Made by a program: the position numbers and the translations under genes. The notes under the pieces are model-generated. The model worked only from the letters and a program-made list of their open reading frames with translations, was not told the DNA's origin and did no database searches. A DNA stretch of 64,000 nucleotides from LMUY01 sp965199165 (lineage in GTDB: Bacteria; Pseudomonadota; Alphaproteobacteria; Acetobacterales; Acetobacteraceae): contig OZ240681.1 in NCBI GenBank assembly GCA_965199165.1, positions 2,852,001 through 2,916,000 of the forward strand, given 5' to 3'. The stretch's first letter is position 1. The number at the start of each line of letters is the position of its first letter. This document shows positions 53,134 to 61,637 of this stretch, in pieces.

Positions 53134-54210
53134 TCAGTCGCGCAGATGGCCGAACCGCGTCGCCTTGGTCTGGATGTAGCGGTCGTTCACGCCATTCGTC
53201 GCGAACAGCAGGCTTTCGCGGCCCACCACCTCGATCCCATGCGCCGCCAACGCTTCCAGCTTTCCCGGGTTGTTGGTCAGCACGCGCACGCGCCGCAGGC
53301 CCAGTTGGTGCAGCATCGCCGCCGCCGTGGTGAAGGTGCGCTCGTCGGCGGCGAACCCCAGGGCACGATTGGCATCCAACGTGTCCAGTCCACGGTCCTG
53401 CAAGGTGTAGGCGCGCAGCTTGTTCGGCAGGCCGATGCCGCGACCCTCCTGCGCCATGTACAGGAGGGCGCCGGCGCCCTCGGCCGCCATGCGACGCACG
53501 GCGCCACGCAGCTGGTCGCCGCAATCGCAGCGCAGGCTCCCCAACAGGTCCCCGGTAAAGCATTCGGAATGGACGCGGATCAGCGGGGCCGCCGAGGCCT
53601 CCGGCCGGCCCACGAGCACGGCGTATTGCTCCAGCCCGGACCCGGGGGTCCGGAACGCCACCACCCTGGCATCGGCCACGTCCTCCAGCGGCACCGTGGC
53701 TTCACTCACCCGGACGAGGCAGCCCGCGCTGAGCGTCGCATGCTCCAGGATATCGGCGGCCGCCACTCCCGTGCAGCCGGGCGCCGGCGCCACCAGCAAG
53801 GCAGGCAGCAGCCGCGACAGCACGGCCAGCGCCAGGACTGCCGCGGCATCGTCCGGCACGCGGGTCAGGGGCGGGCAGCGGCGCGGCGGTGGCTGCGTCG
53901 GGTCCGCGAGTGACCGTAATTCGGTCAGACCAACTCCGGCGGCATCGAACCCGATCGCCGCCTCGGTCACTTGATCTGCTCCCAACAGGGCACCCGCCCT
54001 GGCACCCGTCAGCAACAGGACCGGATCGGCACCGGTCAGGCGGGACCAAGCCGCCATGCCTGCTGCGTCGGCGGTCTCGACCGGGAGGACGGCCAGCGCA
54101 GCCTGTCCCATGACGATGGCTGGCATCCCGCGACGAAGCGTTTCGATGGCCGCTTCGACCGCCTGCACCCGCAGGAGGAGGTTGGCCGAGGGCAACGCGT
54201 GATCAGGCAT
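53134..54210 (-). CDS. ribA: GTP cyclohydrolase II
   Basis: A 358-residue riboflavin-pathway enzyme that opens GTP to the pyrimidine precursor. The C-terminal GCH2 domain is complete: VHSECFTGDLLGSLRCDCGDQL with the zinc cysteines, MAQEGRGIGLPNKLRAYTLQDRGLDTLDAN and RVLTNNPGKLEALAAHGIEVVGRESL. The N-terminal 150 residues are a degenerate DHBP-synthase-like extension common in alphaproteobacteria. The frame extends to 54408 but the added residues look non-coding. The ATG at 54210 has a weak ribosome site. The 310 bases upstream hold no gene. Confidence 0.9.
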   Translation of the reverse strand: MPDHALPSANLLLRVQAVEAAIETLRRGMPAIVMGQAALAVLPVETADAAGMAAWSRLTGADPVLLLTGARAGALLGADQVTEAAIGFDAAGVGLTELRSLADPTQPPPRRCPPLTRVPDDAAAVLALAVLSRLLPALLVAPAPGCTGVAAADILEHATLSAGCLVRVSEATVPLEDVADARVVAFRTPGSGLEQYAVLVGRPEASAAPLIRVHSECFTGDLLGSLRCDCGDQLRGAVRRMAAEGAGALLYMAQEGRGIGLPNKLRAYTLQDRGLDTLDANRALGFAADERTFTTAAAMLHQLGLRRVRVLTNNPGKLEALAAHGIEVVGRESLLFATNGVNDRYIQTKATRFGHLRD

Positions 54211-54520
54211 GATGGGGACGTCGGATTCCAGAACGGTGGAGAGGCGAGGTGCATCCCGGCGCGTCGCTGCCGCGCAAGACCAGGTGCTTTCGAGATATGG
54301 GTCGACGCGCTGTCGTGGAGCGGGCAAGATCACGGGAATGTGTGCTCGTCTGATCGGCATCGCCCGGCCTCTCCGGCACCTCGCCGCGTTGTGAGCCCGA
54401 ACGTCCACGTGTCACGAGCCGCCGGGCCCTCTCGATTGCGCCGGCGTCACGCAGCGTGGCGATCGTTCCACCGCCTTCGCCGTGATCGGCGTAGGATAGA
54501 TCGAATGAAGGAAGTCGCTG

Positions 54521-55237
54521 ATGGCGGGTGAGCGCCCTATCCTGATCGTCGATGACGATCTGTCGCTTCGGGAGACCTTGGTCGAACAGCTTCAGCTGGA
54601 TGGGGAGTTCACCGCCGAAGAGGCCGGGTCGATCGGGGAAGCGGAGAACAAGGTGACGGCGCGTGACTCCCGCTTCGACGCCGTGATCCTGGACGTGGGG
54701 CTGCCGGACGGGGACGGCCGAGACTTGTGCGCGAGCCTGCGCCGGCAGGGCATGCGCATGCCGATCATCATGCTGACCGGTTCGGACGACGAGGCCGATG
54801 TCGTGCGCGGGCTCGACTCCGGTGCCAACGACTACATCGCCAAGCCGTTCCGACTGGCGGAGCTGCTGGCTCGCTTGCGCGCCCAGCTCCGCATCTTCGA
54901 GAACAGCGAGGACGCCGTCTTTACGATCGGCCCATATACCTTCCGCCCCTCGGCCAAGCTGCTGCAGGAGCCGGTGAAGAACCGGCGCATCCGGCTGACG
55001 GAGAAAGAGGCGGCGATCCTGAAGTTCCTCTACCGCGCCGGCACCAAGCCGGTGGCGCGCCAAATCCTCTTGAACGAGGTTTGGGGGTACAACGCGGCCG
55101 TCACGACGCATACGTTGGAGACCCATATCTACCGCCTGCGCCAGAAGATCGAACCCGACCCGAGCAACTCGCGCCTGCTGGTGACCGAGGGTGGCGGGTA
55201 TCGCCTGGACCCGCAGGGCGTGCCTCCGGTCGGCTAG
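54521..55237 (+). CDS. OmpR-family response regulator
   Basis: A 238-residue regulator. The receiver domain has ILIVDDDLSLRETLVEQL (acidic pocket), the phosphorylated Asp in VILDVGLPDGDG, Thr in IIMLTGSDDEAD and Lys in DYIAKPFRLAEL. The C-terminal winged helix contains LTEKEAAILKFLYRAGTKPVARQILLNEVWGYN and THTLETHIYRLRQKIEPDP. No histidine kinase gene is adjacent, so it is an orphan here. Its stop codon shares the four bases CTAG with the stop of accC on the other strand. Confidence 0.93.
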   Translation: MAGERPILIVDDDLSLRETLVEQLQLDGEFTAEEAGSIGEAENKVTARDSRFDAVILDVGLPDGDGRDLCASLRRQGMRMPIIMLTGSDDEADVVRGLDSGANDYIAKPFRLAELLARLRAQLRIFENSEDAVFTIGPYTFRPSAKLLQEPVKNRRIRLTEKEAAILKFLYRAGTKPVARQILLNEVWGYNAAVTTHTLETHIYRLRQKIEPDPSNSRLLVTEGGGYRLDPQGVPPVG

Positions 55238-56574
55238 TGCCCGGCAACGAAGCGCTCCAGCCAGTGGATGTCGTACTCGCCCGAAAGGAACCCCGCGTCC
55301 TCCACGATGCGTTGATGCAGCGGCAACGTCGTCTTGATCCCGCCGACGACGAACTCGGCCAAGGCGCGGCGAAGCCGGGCCAAGGCGGTCGGCCGATCCG
55401 GCGCGTGGACGATCAGCTTGGCGATCATGCTGTCGTAGTGCGGCGGCACGCGATACCCGGCATACAGGGCGGAGTCGACGCGCACCCCCAGGCCGCCCGG
55501 CGCGTGGAACACTTCGACCAGCCCGGGTGAGGGCGTGAACGTCTCGGGGTCCTCCGCTGTCACCCGCACCTCGATCGCGTGCCCGGAAAAGCGGATGTCG
55601 GCCTGCCCATAGCCGAGCGTCTGGCCGGCCGCGATCCGGATCTGCTCCCGCACGATGTCGATGCCGGTGATCATCTCCGTCACTGGATGCTCGACCTGCA
55701 GCCGCGTGTTCATCTCGATGAACGCGAACTGCCCGTCCTGGTAGAGGAACTCCAGCGTCCCCGCATTGCGGTAGCCGAGCTTGGCCAGCGCCGCAGTCAC
55801 GGTGGCGCCAAGCGCGTCGCGGGCTTCGGCATCCAGCGCCGGCGATCCCGCCTCCTCCAGCAGCTTCTGGTGGCGCCGCTGCAGTGAGCAATCGCGTTCG
55901 CCAAGGTGAACCACCGTGCCATGTGCGTCCGCCAGCACTTGGAGTTCGATGTGGCGCGGCTTGTCGAGATACTTCTCGAGGTAGACCGCGTCGTTGCCGA
56001 ACGCGGCGCGCGCTTCCGCCCGGGCGATGCGCCAGGCCTCGGCCAGTTCGTCCGCGGCGTGCGCGACCTTCATGCCGCGCCCGCCGCCGCCCGCAGCCGC
56101 CTTGATCAGCACGGGATAGCCGATGGCCTCGGCCACTGCCGCTGCCTGCGCCAGGTCTCCCACGGCACCGTCGCTGCCGGGCACCAGCGGGACCCCAAGC
56201 GATGCCATGGCGGCCTTGGCGGTGATCTTGTCGCCCATCATCCGGATGTGGTCCGCGCCGGGGCCGATGAAGGTGATCCCGTGCGCGTCCACCATGTCGG
56301 CAAACCCGGCATTCTCCGACAGGAAGCCGTAGCCGGGGTGGATCGCATCGGCGCCGGTCACGCTGGCAGCGGTCAGGATGGCTGCGACGTTGAGGTAGCT
56401 GTCCCGCGCGGAGGGTGGCCCGATGCACACGCTCTCGTCCGCAAGCCGCACATGCATGGCCTGGGCGTCGGCGGTGGAGTGGACGGCGACGGTCGGTATG
56501 CCCAGTTCGCGGCAAGCGCGCTGGATGCGCAGCGCGATCTCCCCGCGATTGGCGATCAGGACCTTGCTGAACAT
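55234..56574 (-). CDS. accC: Biotin carboxylase subunit of acetyl-CoA carboxylase
   Basis: A 446-residue ATP-grasp enzyme that carboxylates biotin on AccB in the first step of fatty-acid synthesis. KVLIANRGEIALRIQRACRELGI, PGYGFLSENAGFAD, the ATP-binding loop KAAAGGGGRGMK, ERDCSLQRRHQKLLEEAGSP, and EMNTRLQVEHPVTEMITG are all present. The ATG at 56574 overlaps the accB stop (TGATG); the GTG three bases earlier is an alternative. accB and accC form one operon. Confidence 0.95.
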   Translation of the reverse strand: MFSKVLIANRGEIALRIQRACRELGIPTVAVHSTADAQAMHVRLADESVCIGPPSARDSYLNVAAILTAASVTGADAIHPGYGFLSENAGFADMVDAHGITFIGPGADHIRMMGDKITAKAAMASLGVPLVPGSDGAVGDLAQAAAVAEAIGYPVLIKAAAGGGGRGMKVAHAADELAEAWRIARAEARAAFGNDAVYLEKYLDKPRHIELQVLADAHGTVVHLGERDCSLQRRHQKLLEEAGSPALDAEARDALGATVTAALAKLGYRNAGTLEFLYQDGQFAFIEMNTRLQVEHPVTEMITGIDIVREQIRIAAGQTLGYGQADIRFSGHAIEVRVTAEDPETFTPSPGLVEVFHAPGGLGVRVDSALYAGYRVPPHYDSMIAKLIVHAPDRPTALARLRRALAEFVVGGIKTTLPLHQRIVEDAGFLSGEYDIHWLERFVAGH

Positions 56575-57023
56575 CACTCGAGCACCATCAGCACCTCGCC
56601 ATACTCGACGGGTTGGCTGGAGGCGACGAGGATGCGCGTGATGGTGCCGGCACGCGGCGCCTTGATCTGGTTGAACGTCTTCATCGCCTCGATCAGCAAC
56701 AGCGTCTGCCCGGCGGCGACAGCCTGGCCTGCCGTCACGAACGGCGCCGTACCGGGTTCCGCAGACAAATAGGCCACGCCCACCATCGGGCTGGTGACCG
56801 CGCCGGGATGGTCCGCATCGGCAACGGCGACCGTCTGAAGCGGCGGCGCACCGGATGGCGGGGGCACCATCATGATCGGAGGCGCGAGCGCCGCCGCCGC
56901 CGGGGCCCGCGCCACGCGGACGCGGCTGTCACCGTCCGACACCTCGATCTCCGTCAGGCCGGTGTCTGCCAGGATCTCCGCCAGGGCGCGGATTTCCGCG
57001 GTATCGATGGGCAAGCGGCTCAT
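56574..57023 (-). CDS. accB: Biotin carboxyl carrier protein of acetyl-CoA carboxylase
   Basis: A 149-residue protein: the N-terminal segment (IRALAEILADTGLTEIEVSDGDSRVRVARA) is typical of AccB, followed by an Ala/Pro linker. The biotinyl domain has SPMVGVAYLSAEPGTAPFVTAGQAV and LIEAMKTFNQIKAPRAG, with the biotinylated Lys in EAMK. It is the promoter-proximal gene of accBC. Confidence 0.95.
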   Translation of the reverse strand: MSRLPIDTAEIRALAEILADTGLTEIEVSDGDSRVRVARAPAAAALAPPIMMVPPPSGAPPLQTVAVADADHPGAVTSPMVGVAYLSAEPGTAPFVTAGQAVAAGQTLLLIEAMKTFNQIKAPRAGTITRILVASSQPVEYGEVLMVLE

Positions 57024-57516
57024 GGTGCCTCTCCGGCAATCCAGGCGGTGATCGGCCACATGGCGCGCGGCCCTACCACGTGTGACCCGTCGCGTCCAAC
57101 GACGCGGCAACGAGAGCGTCAGGCGGCTTTGGATCCGCCGGGTCGACACGGCTCCGTGATCAACTTTTTCGTGAGGATTGCTGGTGGGCCACACACTGTG
57201 TTGCCGGGGAGAGACGGCTGCTCCCATCCGGCGCTTGTCTTACCATCGACGCTCGGCAAGACGTTCGACATCAATCCCAACCTTGCGGGAACTTAACACA
57301 CGCAGTATCGCGAAGTAATTCCGATGCAGATCATGGCATAAACAAACCATAAAGATTCAGGCAGAACGGCTGTTGTGTGATGTAGGCAACACAGTGTCGA
57401 GTAGCAGCCCGGATCGTTCCGGCTCCTCGCGGTTTAGTTACCGCTTGCCCGCGCCGTGTCGGTTGAGAGACTATCCCCGCCGTTGCCTATTCCGGCGACG
57501 AGGGAGAACCGGCAAG
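57024..57516. other. Divergent promoter region accB / rlpA-like
   Basis: About 490 bases without a gene. The stretch 57295-57375 is AT-rich relative to its surroundings and probably carries the promoters for both directions. No motif was firm enough to annotate separately. Confidence 0.45.
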
Positions 57517-58062
57517 ATGTCATCTCAGCGGCTGCTGATCTCGGCGATGGCGCTGTCCGCGCTCCTCCCCGCCGCCGGGATGGCGCAGACGGTCGGCATG
57601 GCCTCCTGGTATGGCGGCAAGCATGACGGGCGGCGCACCAGCAGCGGCGAGATCTTCGACCAGGACGGGCTGACTGCGGCGAGCCGTAGCATCCCCCTGG
57701 GATCGCGCATTCGGGTCACGTCCCAGGAGACCGGGCAGTCGGTCGTCGTCACGGTCAACGACCGCATGGGCGGTCGCAGCTCCATCCTCGACCTTTCGAA
57801 GGGGGCGGCACGCGAGATCGGTCTGCTTGGGCGCGGCCGGGGCGCCGTATCCATCGCCAACGCCTCGGACGCCCCGCTCGAAGTCGCCGAGGCGACCGAG
57901 GACGAGGCGGCGGACGTGACGGCTAGTGACGCGCCACGTGGTCGGCGACATAGGCGCCGCGGCGGCCGATCGGTCGTGGCGGACCGTCGGTGCTGTCACG
58001 TGCCGTTTGTAACTCTAGCTCGGCATTCAGTTCAGCACCAAGCAACACGACGTACACTGTGA
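57517..58062 (+). CDS. RlpA-like septal ring lytic transglycosylase family protein
   Basis: A protein of up to 181 residues with a signal peptide (SSQRLLISAMALSALLPAAGMAQ) and a double-psi beta-barrel: GMASWYGGKHDGRRTSSGEIFD, LTAASRSIPLGSRIRVTS, VVTVNDRMGGRSSILDLSKGAAREIG. The catalytic Asp of RlpA (VNDR.....ILDLS) is present. The barrel is complete by about 57870; the Arg-rich tail overlaps the convergent BrkB gene by 140 bases, so the real end of the functional protein may matter little. It acts in the periplasm on denuded glycan. Confidence 0.85.
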   Translation: MSSQRLLISAMALSALLPAAGMAQTVGMASWYGGKHDGRRTSSGEIFDQDGLTAASRSIPLGSRIRVTSQETGQSVVVTVNDRMGGRSSILDLSKGAAREIGLLGRGRGAVSIANASDAPLEVAEATEDEAADVTASDAPRGRRHRRRGGRSVVADRRCCHVPFVTLARHSVQHQATRRTL

Positions 58063-58969
58063 CGAAGAACCACATCATCACGCCCACCACTGCACCGAGC
58101 GGGCCATAGGTCGCGTCGTAGCTGGCGAGGTGCCCGACGTAGAAGCTGAACAGCACTGACGCCAACACCCACAAACCGGTCGCCAGGACCGAACCGGGCG
58201 TGATCCAGCGCCAGCGCGCCGCCTCCCGGCAGGGGCCGAAGCGATACAGCAGCGAGAGCGATCCCAGCACGAACAGTACCAGCAGCAGCGCGCTGGCCGC
58301 CCGAACCAGCACTGCCACGTGCCGGCCGAAGCCCAGGAAGCCGAGGAACGGCGGCAGCGCCACCAGCAAACCCAGTCCGAGCACCGCGCCGACCAAGGCC
58401 AGCATCGTCATGACGAAGGCCGTGACCTGGAAGCGCAGGAACGATCGCCGCTCCCTCTCCTCGTAGGCCAGGTTCAGCGCGGAGATGATCGACTTGGTCC
58501 CCGTGGCCGAGGACCACAGCGCCACCGCCGTGCTCACCAGCAGGCCCGTCGTCAGTGCGCCCTGCGGCTTGCTCACCAGCATATGGACGCGCTCGGAGAT
58601 GAGCTGGAATGCGGCAGGTGGCAGCAGGTCCTGCAAGGTCGCGAGCTGCGGCTCGACCGTGATCGGGTCGAACACCAGACCGTAGAGCGAGACGAGCATC
58701 GAGATGGCCGGGAACAGCGCCAGCGTGCCGTAGAACGCGCAGCCGGCCGCCACCAGCGCCACCCGGTCGGAGATGATCTCGTCCCACGTGCGGCGCATCA
58801 CGCGCTTCCAGCCGAGCCAAGGGATCTCGACCGGGCTGTCCGCCAGGCGTCCGAGCGCCTCCGCCTCGGGCGCCGCCACGGCGCGGGCGGCATCGATCAC
58901 GTCGCCGCGGCCCGGCGGCGGAGGGACCGGCGAGTCGGGTTCTGCCCTCGGTGTGGCCGGATCGGACAT
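57923..58969 (-). CDS. YihY/BrkB-family membrane protein
   Basis: A 348-residue inner-membrane protein of the YihY/virulence factor BrkB family. After a Pro-rich cytoplasmic head comes WDEIISDRVALVAAGCAFYGTLALFPAISMLVSLYGL, the family signature. Five further helices follow, including ALTTGLLVSTAVALWSSATGTKSIISALN and SYDATYGPLGAVVGVMMWFFVTVYVVLLGAELNAELE. The molecular function is unsettled. It converges with the RlpA-like gene. Confidence 0.92.
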   Translation of the reverse strand: MSDPATPRAEPDSPVPPPPGRGDVIDAARAVAAPEAEALGRLADSPVEIPWLGWKRVMRRTWDEIISDRVALVAAGCAFYGTLALFPAISMLVSLYGLVFDPITVEPQLATLQDLLPPAAFQLISERVHMLVSKPQGALTTGLLVSTAVALWSSATGTKSIISALNLAYEERERRSFLRFQVTAFVMTMLALVGAVLGLGLLVALPPFLGFLGFGRHVAVLVRAASALLLVLFVLGSLSLLYRFGPCREAARWRWITPGSVLATGLWVLASVLFSFYVGHLASYDATYGPLGAVVGVMMWFFVTVYVVLLGAELNAELELQTARDSTDGPPRPIGRRGAYVADHVARH

Positions 58970-59257
58970 GGAGCTGCGGAGCCTCGCTGAAATGTGGCAA
59001 CAGCTTGAACTTACAGGCTGTTAACGGCCTTGGGGATTTTCTTCGAGGCAGGCGAAATTACCGCTTGCACCGCCAACTCGACGGCCTTATGTCCCCGCTC
59101 CACGCAGCAACGCACGTGCCTCTGGCCCTAGGGTTACGCAACGACGTCAAGCGTTCTGGCAATCGACTTATCTTTCGCTGGTTCGTTCGACCGTTTCGTC
59201 AACTCTCGCCCACCGCCTTTAGAAGGGGGGCGTCCTTACCTGGAAGGATACCGTGCG

Positions 59258-60388
59258 ATGACATCCAAGGTCGCGCAGTTTCTGGCCGACTCCCGCCCGG
59301 CCACGCCATGCCTCGTGTTCGACGTGGATCGGGTGGAAGAGAACTTCCGCGCCATCCATCGGGCTCTGCCGCTGGCCCGCATCTACTACGCCGTGAAGGC
59401 CAATCCGGCTCTCCCCATCCTGCAGAGGCTGGTTGGGCTCGGCAGCGCCTTCGACGCGGCCTCCTTCGAGGAGGTGAGCATGTGCCTACAGGCGGGCGCC
59501 CCGCCGGCCGCGATCTCCTTCGGCAACACCATCAAGAAGGTGTCCGCCATCCAAGGCGCCTTCGCCGCGGGCGTGAGCATGTTCGCCTTCGACTCCGTCG
59601 AAGAGTTGGAGAAGCTCGCCCGGCACGCCCCGGGCAGCCGCGTCTATTGCCGCCTGCTGGTGGAGAACAAGGGCGCGGACTGGCCGCTCTCCCGCAAGTT
59701 CGGGACCACCGTGGCAAGCGCGCGGGACCTGATGATCCGGGCCGGCGCGCTGGGTCTGGACCCCTATGGCCTGTCCTTCCATGTCGGCAGCCAGCAGATG
59801 GACACCGCTGCCTACGAGGTGGCCATCGGCCAGGTCGGAATGCTGTTCACCGACCTGCGTGACGCCGGGGTCAACCTGCGCATGGTCAACCTCGGAGGCG
59901 GCTTTCCCGTCCGGTATCGCGAGGAGGTGCCGACGGTGGACAAGTTCGCCACCGCCATCATGCACGCCATGACCGGGCATTTCGGCAACGACCTGCCGGA
60001 GATCCTGATCGAGCCGGGACGGTCCATGGTCGGCGACGCGGGCGTGGTGCACGCGGAAGTCGTGCTGGTCAGCCGCCGCGTCCCTGGCGACCCGACTCGC
60101 TGGGTCTACCTCGATATCGGGCGCTTCGGCGGGTTGGCGGAGACGGAGGGCGAGTCGATCAAATACCGGATCGAGACCGGGCATGATGGGGATCCGACCG
60201 GCCCGGTTTGCATCGCCGGCCCGACCTGTGATGGCGCCGACATCCTCTACGAGCGCAGCAACTATCACCTGCCGCTCTCGCTCGGCATGGGAGAGACGGT
60301 GAACCTGATGTCCGCCGGAGCCTACGTGACCACCTACGCCAGCCAGCGCTTCAACGGCTTCGCGCCGTTGGCCGAGCATTACATCTAG
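59258..60388 (+). CDS. Ornithine/lysine decarboxylase, alanine-racemase-fold (type III PLP)
   Basis: A 376-residue PLP enzyme that makes putrescine or cadaverine. The PLP lysine sits in IYYAVKANP, followed by FDAASFEEV, SFHVGSQQMD, NLGGGFPV, LIEPGRSMVGDAG and the C-terminal active-site Cys in IAGPTCDGADILYE. The length and absence of an N-terminal wing domain mark it as the fold III (eukaryotic-like) ODC common in alphaproteobacteria. GGAAGG lies upstream of the ATG. It precedes a GST gene by three bases. Confidence 0.93.
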   Translation: MTSKVAQFLADSRPATPCLVFDVDRVEENFRAIHRALPLARIYYAVKANPALPILQRLVGLGSAFDAASFEEVSMCLQAGAPPAAISFGNTIKKVSAIQGAFAAGVSMFAFDSVEELEKLARHAPGSRVYCRLLVENKGADWPLSRKFGTTVASARDLMIRAGALGLDPYGLSFHVGSQQMDTAAYEVAIGQVGMLFTDLRDAGVNLRMVNLGGGFPVRYREEVPTVDKFATAIMHAMTGHFGNDLPEILIEPGRSMVGDAGVVHAEVVLVSRRVPGDPTRWVYLDIGRFGGLAETEGESIKYRIETGHDGDPTGPVCIAGPTCDGADILYERSNYHLPLSLGMGETVNLMSAGAYVTTYASQRFNGFAPLAEHYI

Positions 60389-60391
60389 CCG

Positions 60392-61102
60392 TTGGGCTAC
60401 GAGCTCTACTACTGGCCGAACATCCAGGGACGAGGCGAGTTCGTTCGCCTCGCCCTGGAAGCCACCGCAACCCCATACCTGGATGTCGCGCGGCAGAAGG
60501 GCGTCCCGGCCATGCTGAAGCGGATGGGCGAGGGCCCAACCCCCGCCTTCGCCCCGCCCTTCCTGGTGGATGGGCCGGTCGTCGTGGGCCAGGTGGCGGC
60601 AATCCTGGAGTATCTCGGCCCGAGACTGGGTTTGATGCCGGCCGACCAGGCCGGCCAGCGCTGGTGCCACCAGATCCAGCTTACCATCACCGATTTCGTG
60701 GCCGAGGTGCATGACACGCACCATCCGCTCGGCTCCGGCCTGTTCTACGAGGACCAGAAGCCGGAGGCGCTGCGCCGCTCCCGCGGCTTCGTCCTGGAGC
60801 GCATGCCGAAATACTTCCGCTGGCTGGAGCGCATCGTGTTGCGCAATCCGAGTGGGACGGCGCATCTGGTCGGCGACGCGCTGAGCACGGCGGACCTCTC
60901 GGTCTTCCAACTGGTCGAAGGCCTGCGCTACGCCTTTCCCAATGCGATGAACCGGTTCGCGCACGACTACCCACAACTGAGCCAGGTCCACGCCGCCGTG
61001 GCCGGCCAAGACCGGGTCGCCGCCTATCTGAGCTCGGACCGCCGCCTACCCTTCAGCGAAGAAGGTGTCTTCCGCGCCTACCCGGAACTCGACGCCGAGT
61101 AG
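60392..61102 (+). CDS. Glutathione S-transferase
   Basis: A 236-residue GST starting at TTG, three bases after the decarboxylase stop. The thioredoxin-like half has YELYYWPNIQGRGEFVRLALEA and PPFLVDG, and the helical C-terminal half LVGDALSTADLSVFQLVEGLRYAFP, with the family's conserved Asp. The Tyr-Tyr-Trp start and length resemble Sigma/Pi-like bacterial GSTs. Co-transcription with the decarboxylase is likely. Confidence 0.88.
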   Translation: MGYELYYWPNIQGRGEFVRLALEATATPYLDVARQKGVPAMLKRMGEGPTPAFAPPFLVDGPVVVGQVAAILEYLGPRLGLMPADQAGQRWCHQIQLTITDFVAEVHDTHHPLGSGLFYEDQKPEALRRSRGFVLERMPKYFRWLERIVLRNPSGTAHLVGDALSTADLSVFQLVEGLRYAFPNAMNRFAHDYPQLSQVHAAVAGQDRVAAYLSSDRRLPFSEEGVFRAYPELDAE

Positions 61103-61142
61103 GGTGCAGCCCGAAGTGCATAACTCGGTCTAGAAACGCACC

Positions 61143-61637
61143 CTACTTCCGGCGCCCGGATCGAGATGTCCGGATGCTCCATTGCCGCATCCCCATGGCG
61201 ACCGCGTCGTAGGGCAGGGCGGCGCACTCCCGCAGTCGCCAATACCACACGAATCGGCCGGGCAGCGGCGGCGGGCAGCGCGTGGCGCGGATCCCGGCCA
61301 TCCGCATGAGCATCACGCAGCGCGGCAGGTGATACCCGCTGCTGGCAACGCGGACCGGCCCTGGTCGTCTGGCCAGCAGCCCTGCGCACGCCACCGCCGA
61401 CGACAGCGTGTCCGTGCCAGTCTCCTCCAGCAGGATGTGGTCCGCCGCGACACCCAGCTCCCGCAGCATCGCCGCCATGACGCTGGCCTCCGACGGGCCG
61501 TGGCGGCCGATGGCGCCGGTCGGCAGGTAATGCGCGTCGATGCCACCGCAGTCGAAGGCGGCCTGCACGCGCGCCTGCATCGTCCGGCTGGGCTGGCCGC
61601 CGGGCCGCACGGCCGCGCCGAAGATCACGATCGTCAT
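61143..61637 (-). CDS. YdcF-family protein (DUF218)
   Basis: A 164-residue DUF218 protein: IVIFGAAVRPGGQPSRTMQARV, LPTGAIGRHGPSEASVMAAMLRELGV, LEETGTDTLSSAV and VASSGYHLPRCVMLM, matching the conserved polar residues of the family (ElyC/SanA relatives). Only one late hydrophobic segment is seen, so it is not clearly membrane-anchored. Its ATG overlaps the methyltransferase stop (ATGA). Confidence 0.88.
   Translation of the reverse strand: MTIVIFGAAVRPGGQPSRTMQARVQAAFDCGGIDAHYLPTGAIGRHGPSEASVMAAMLRELGVAADHILLEETGTDTLSSAVACAGLLARRPGPVRVASSGYHLPRCVMLMRMAGIRATRCPPPLPGRFVWYWRLRECAALPYDAVAMGMRQWSIRTSRSGRRK

Noticed and set aside
54203..56515. A 770-codon minus-strand frame
   Set aside because: It overlaps accC in another frame on the same strand and the response-regulator gene antisense; its Arg/Ala/Gly-rich translation has no domain.
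57360..57410. Possible inverted repeat TGTTGTGT...ACACAG upstream of the RlpA-like gene
   Set aside because: Arms are short and imperfect and the spacing is not informative; too weak to list as an operator.
59486..61009. A 507-codon minus-strand frame opposite the decarboxylase and GST genes
   Set aside because: The sense genes carry complete catalytic motifs; the antisense product resembles nothing.
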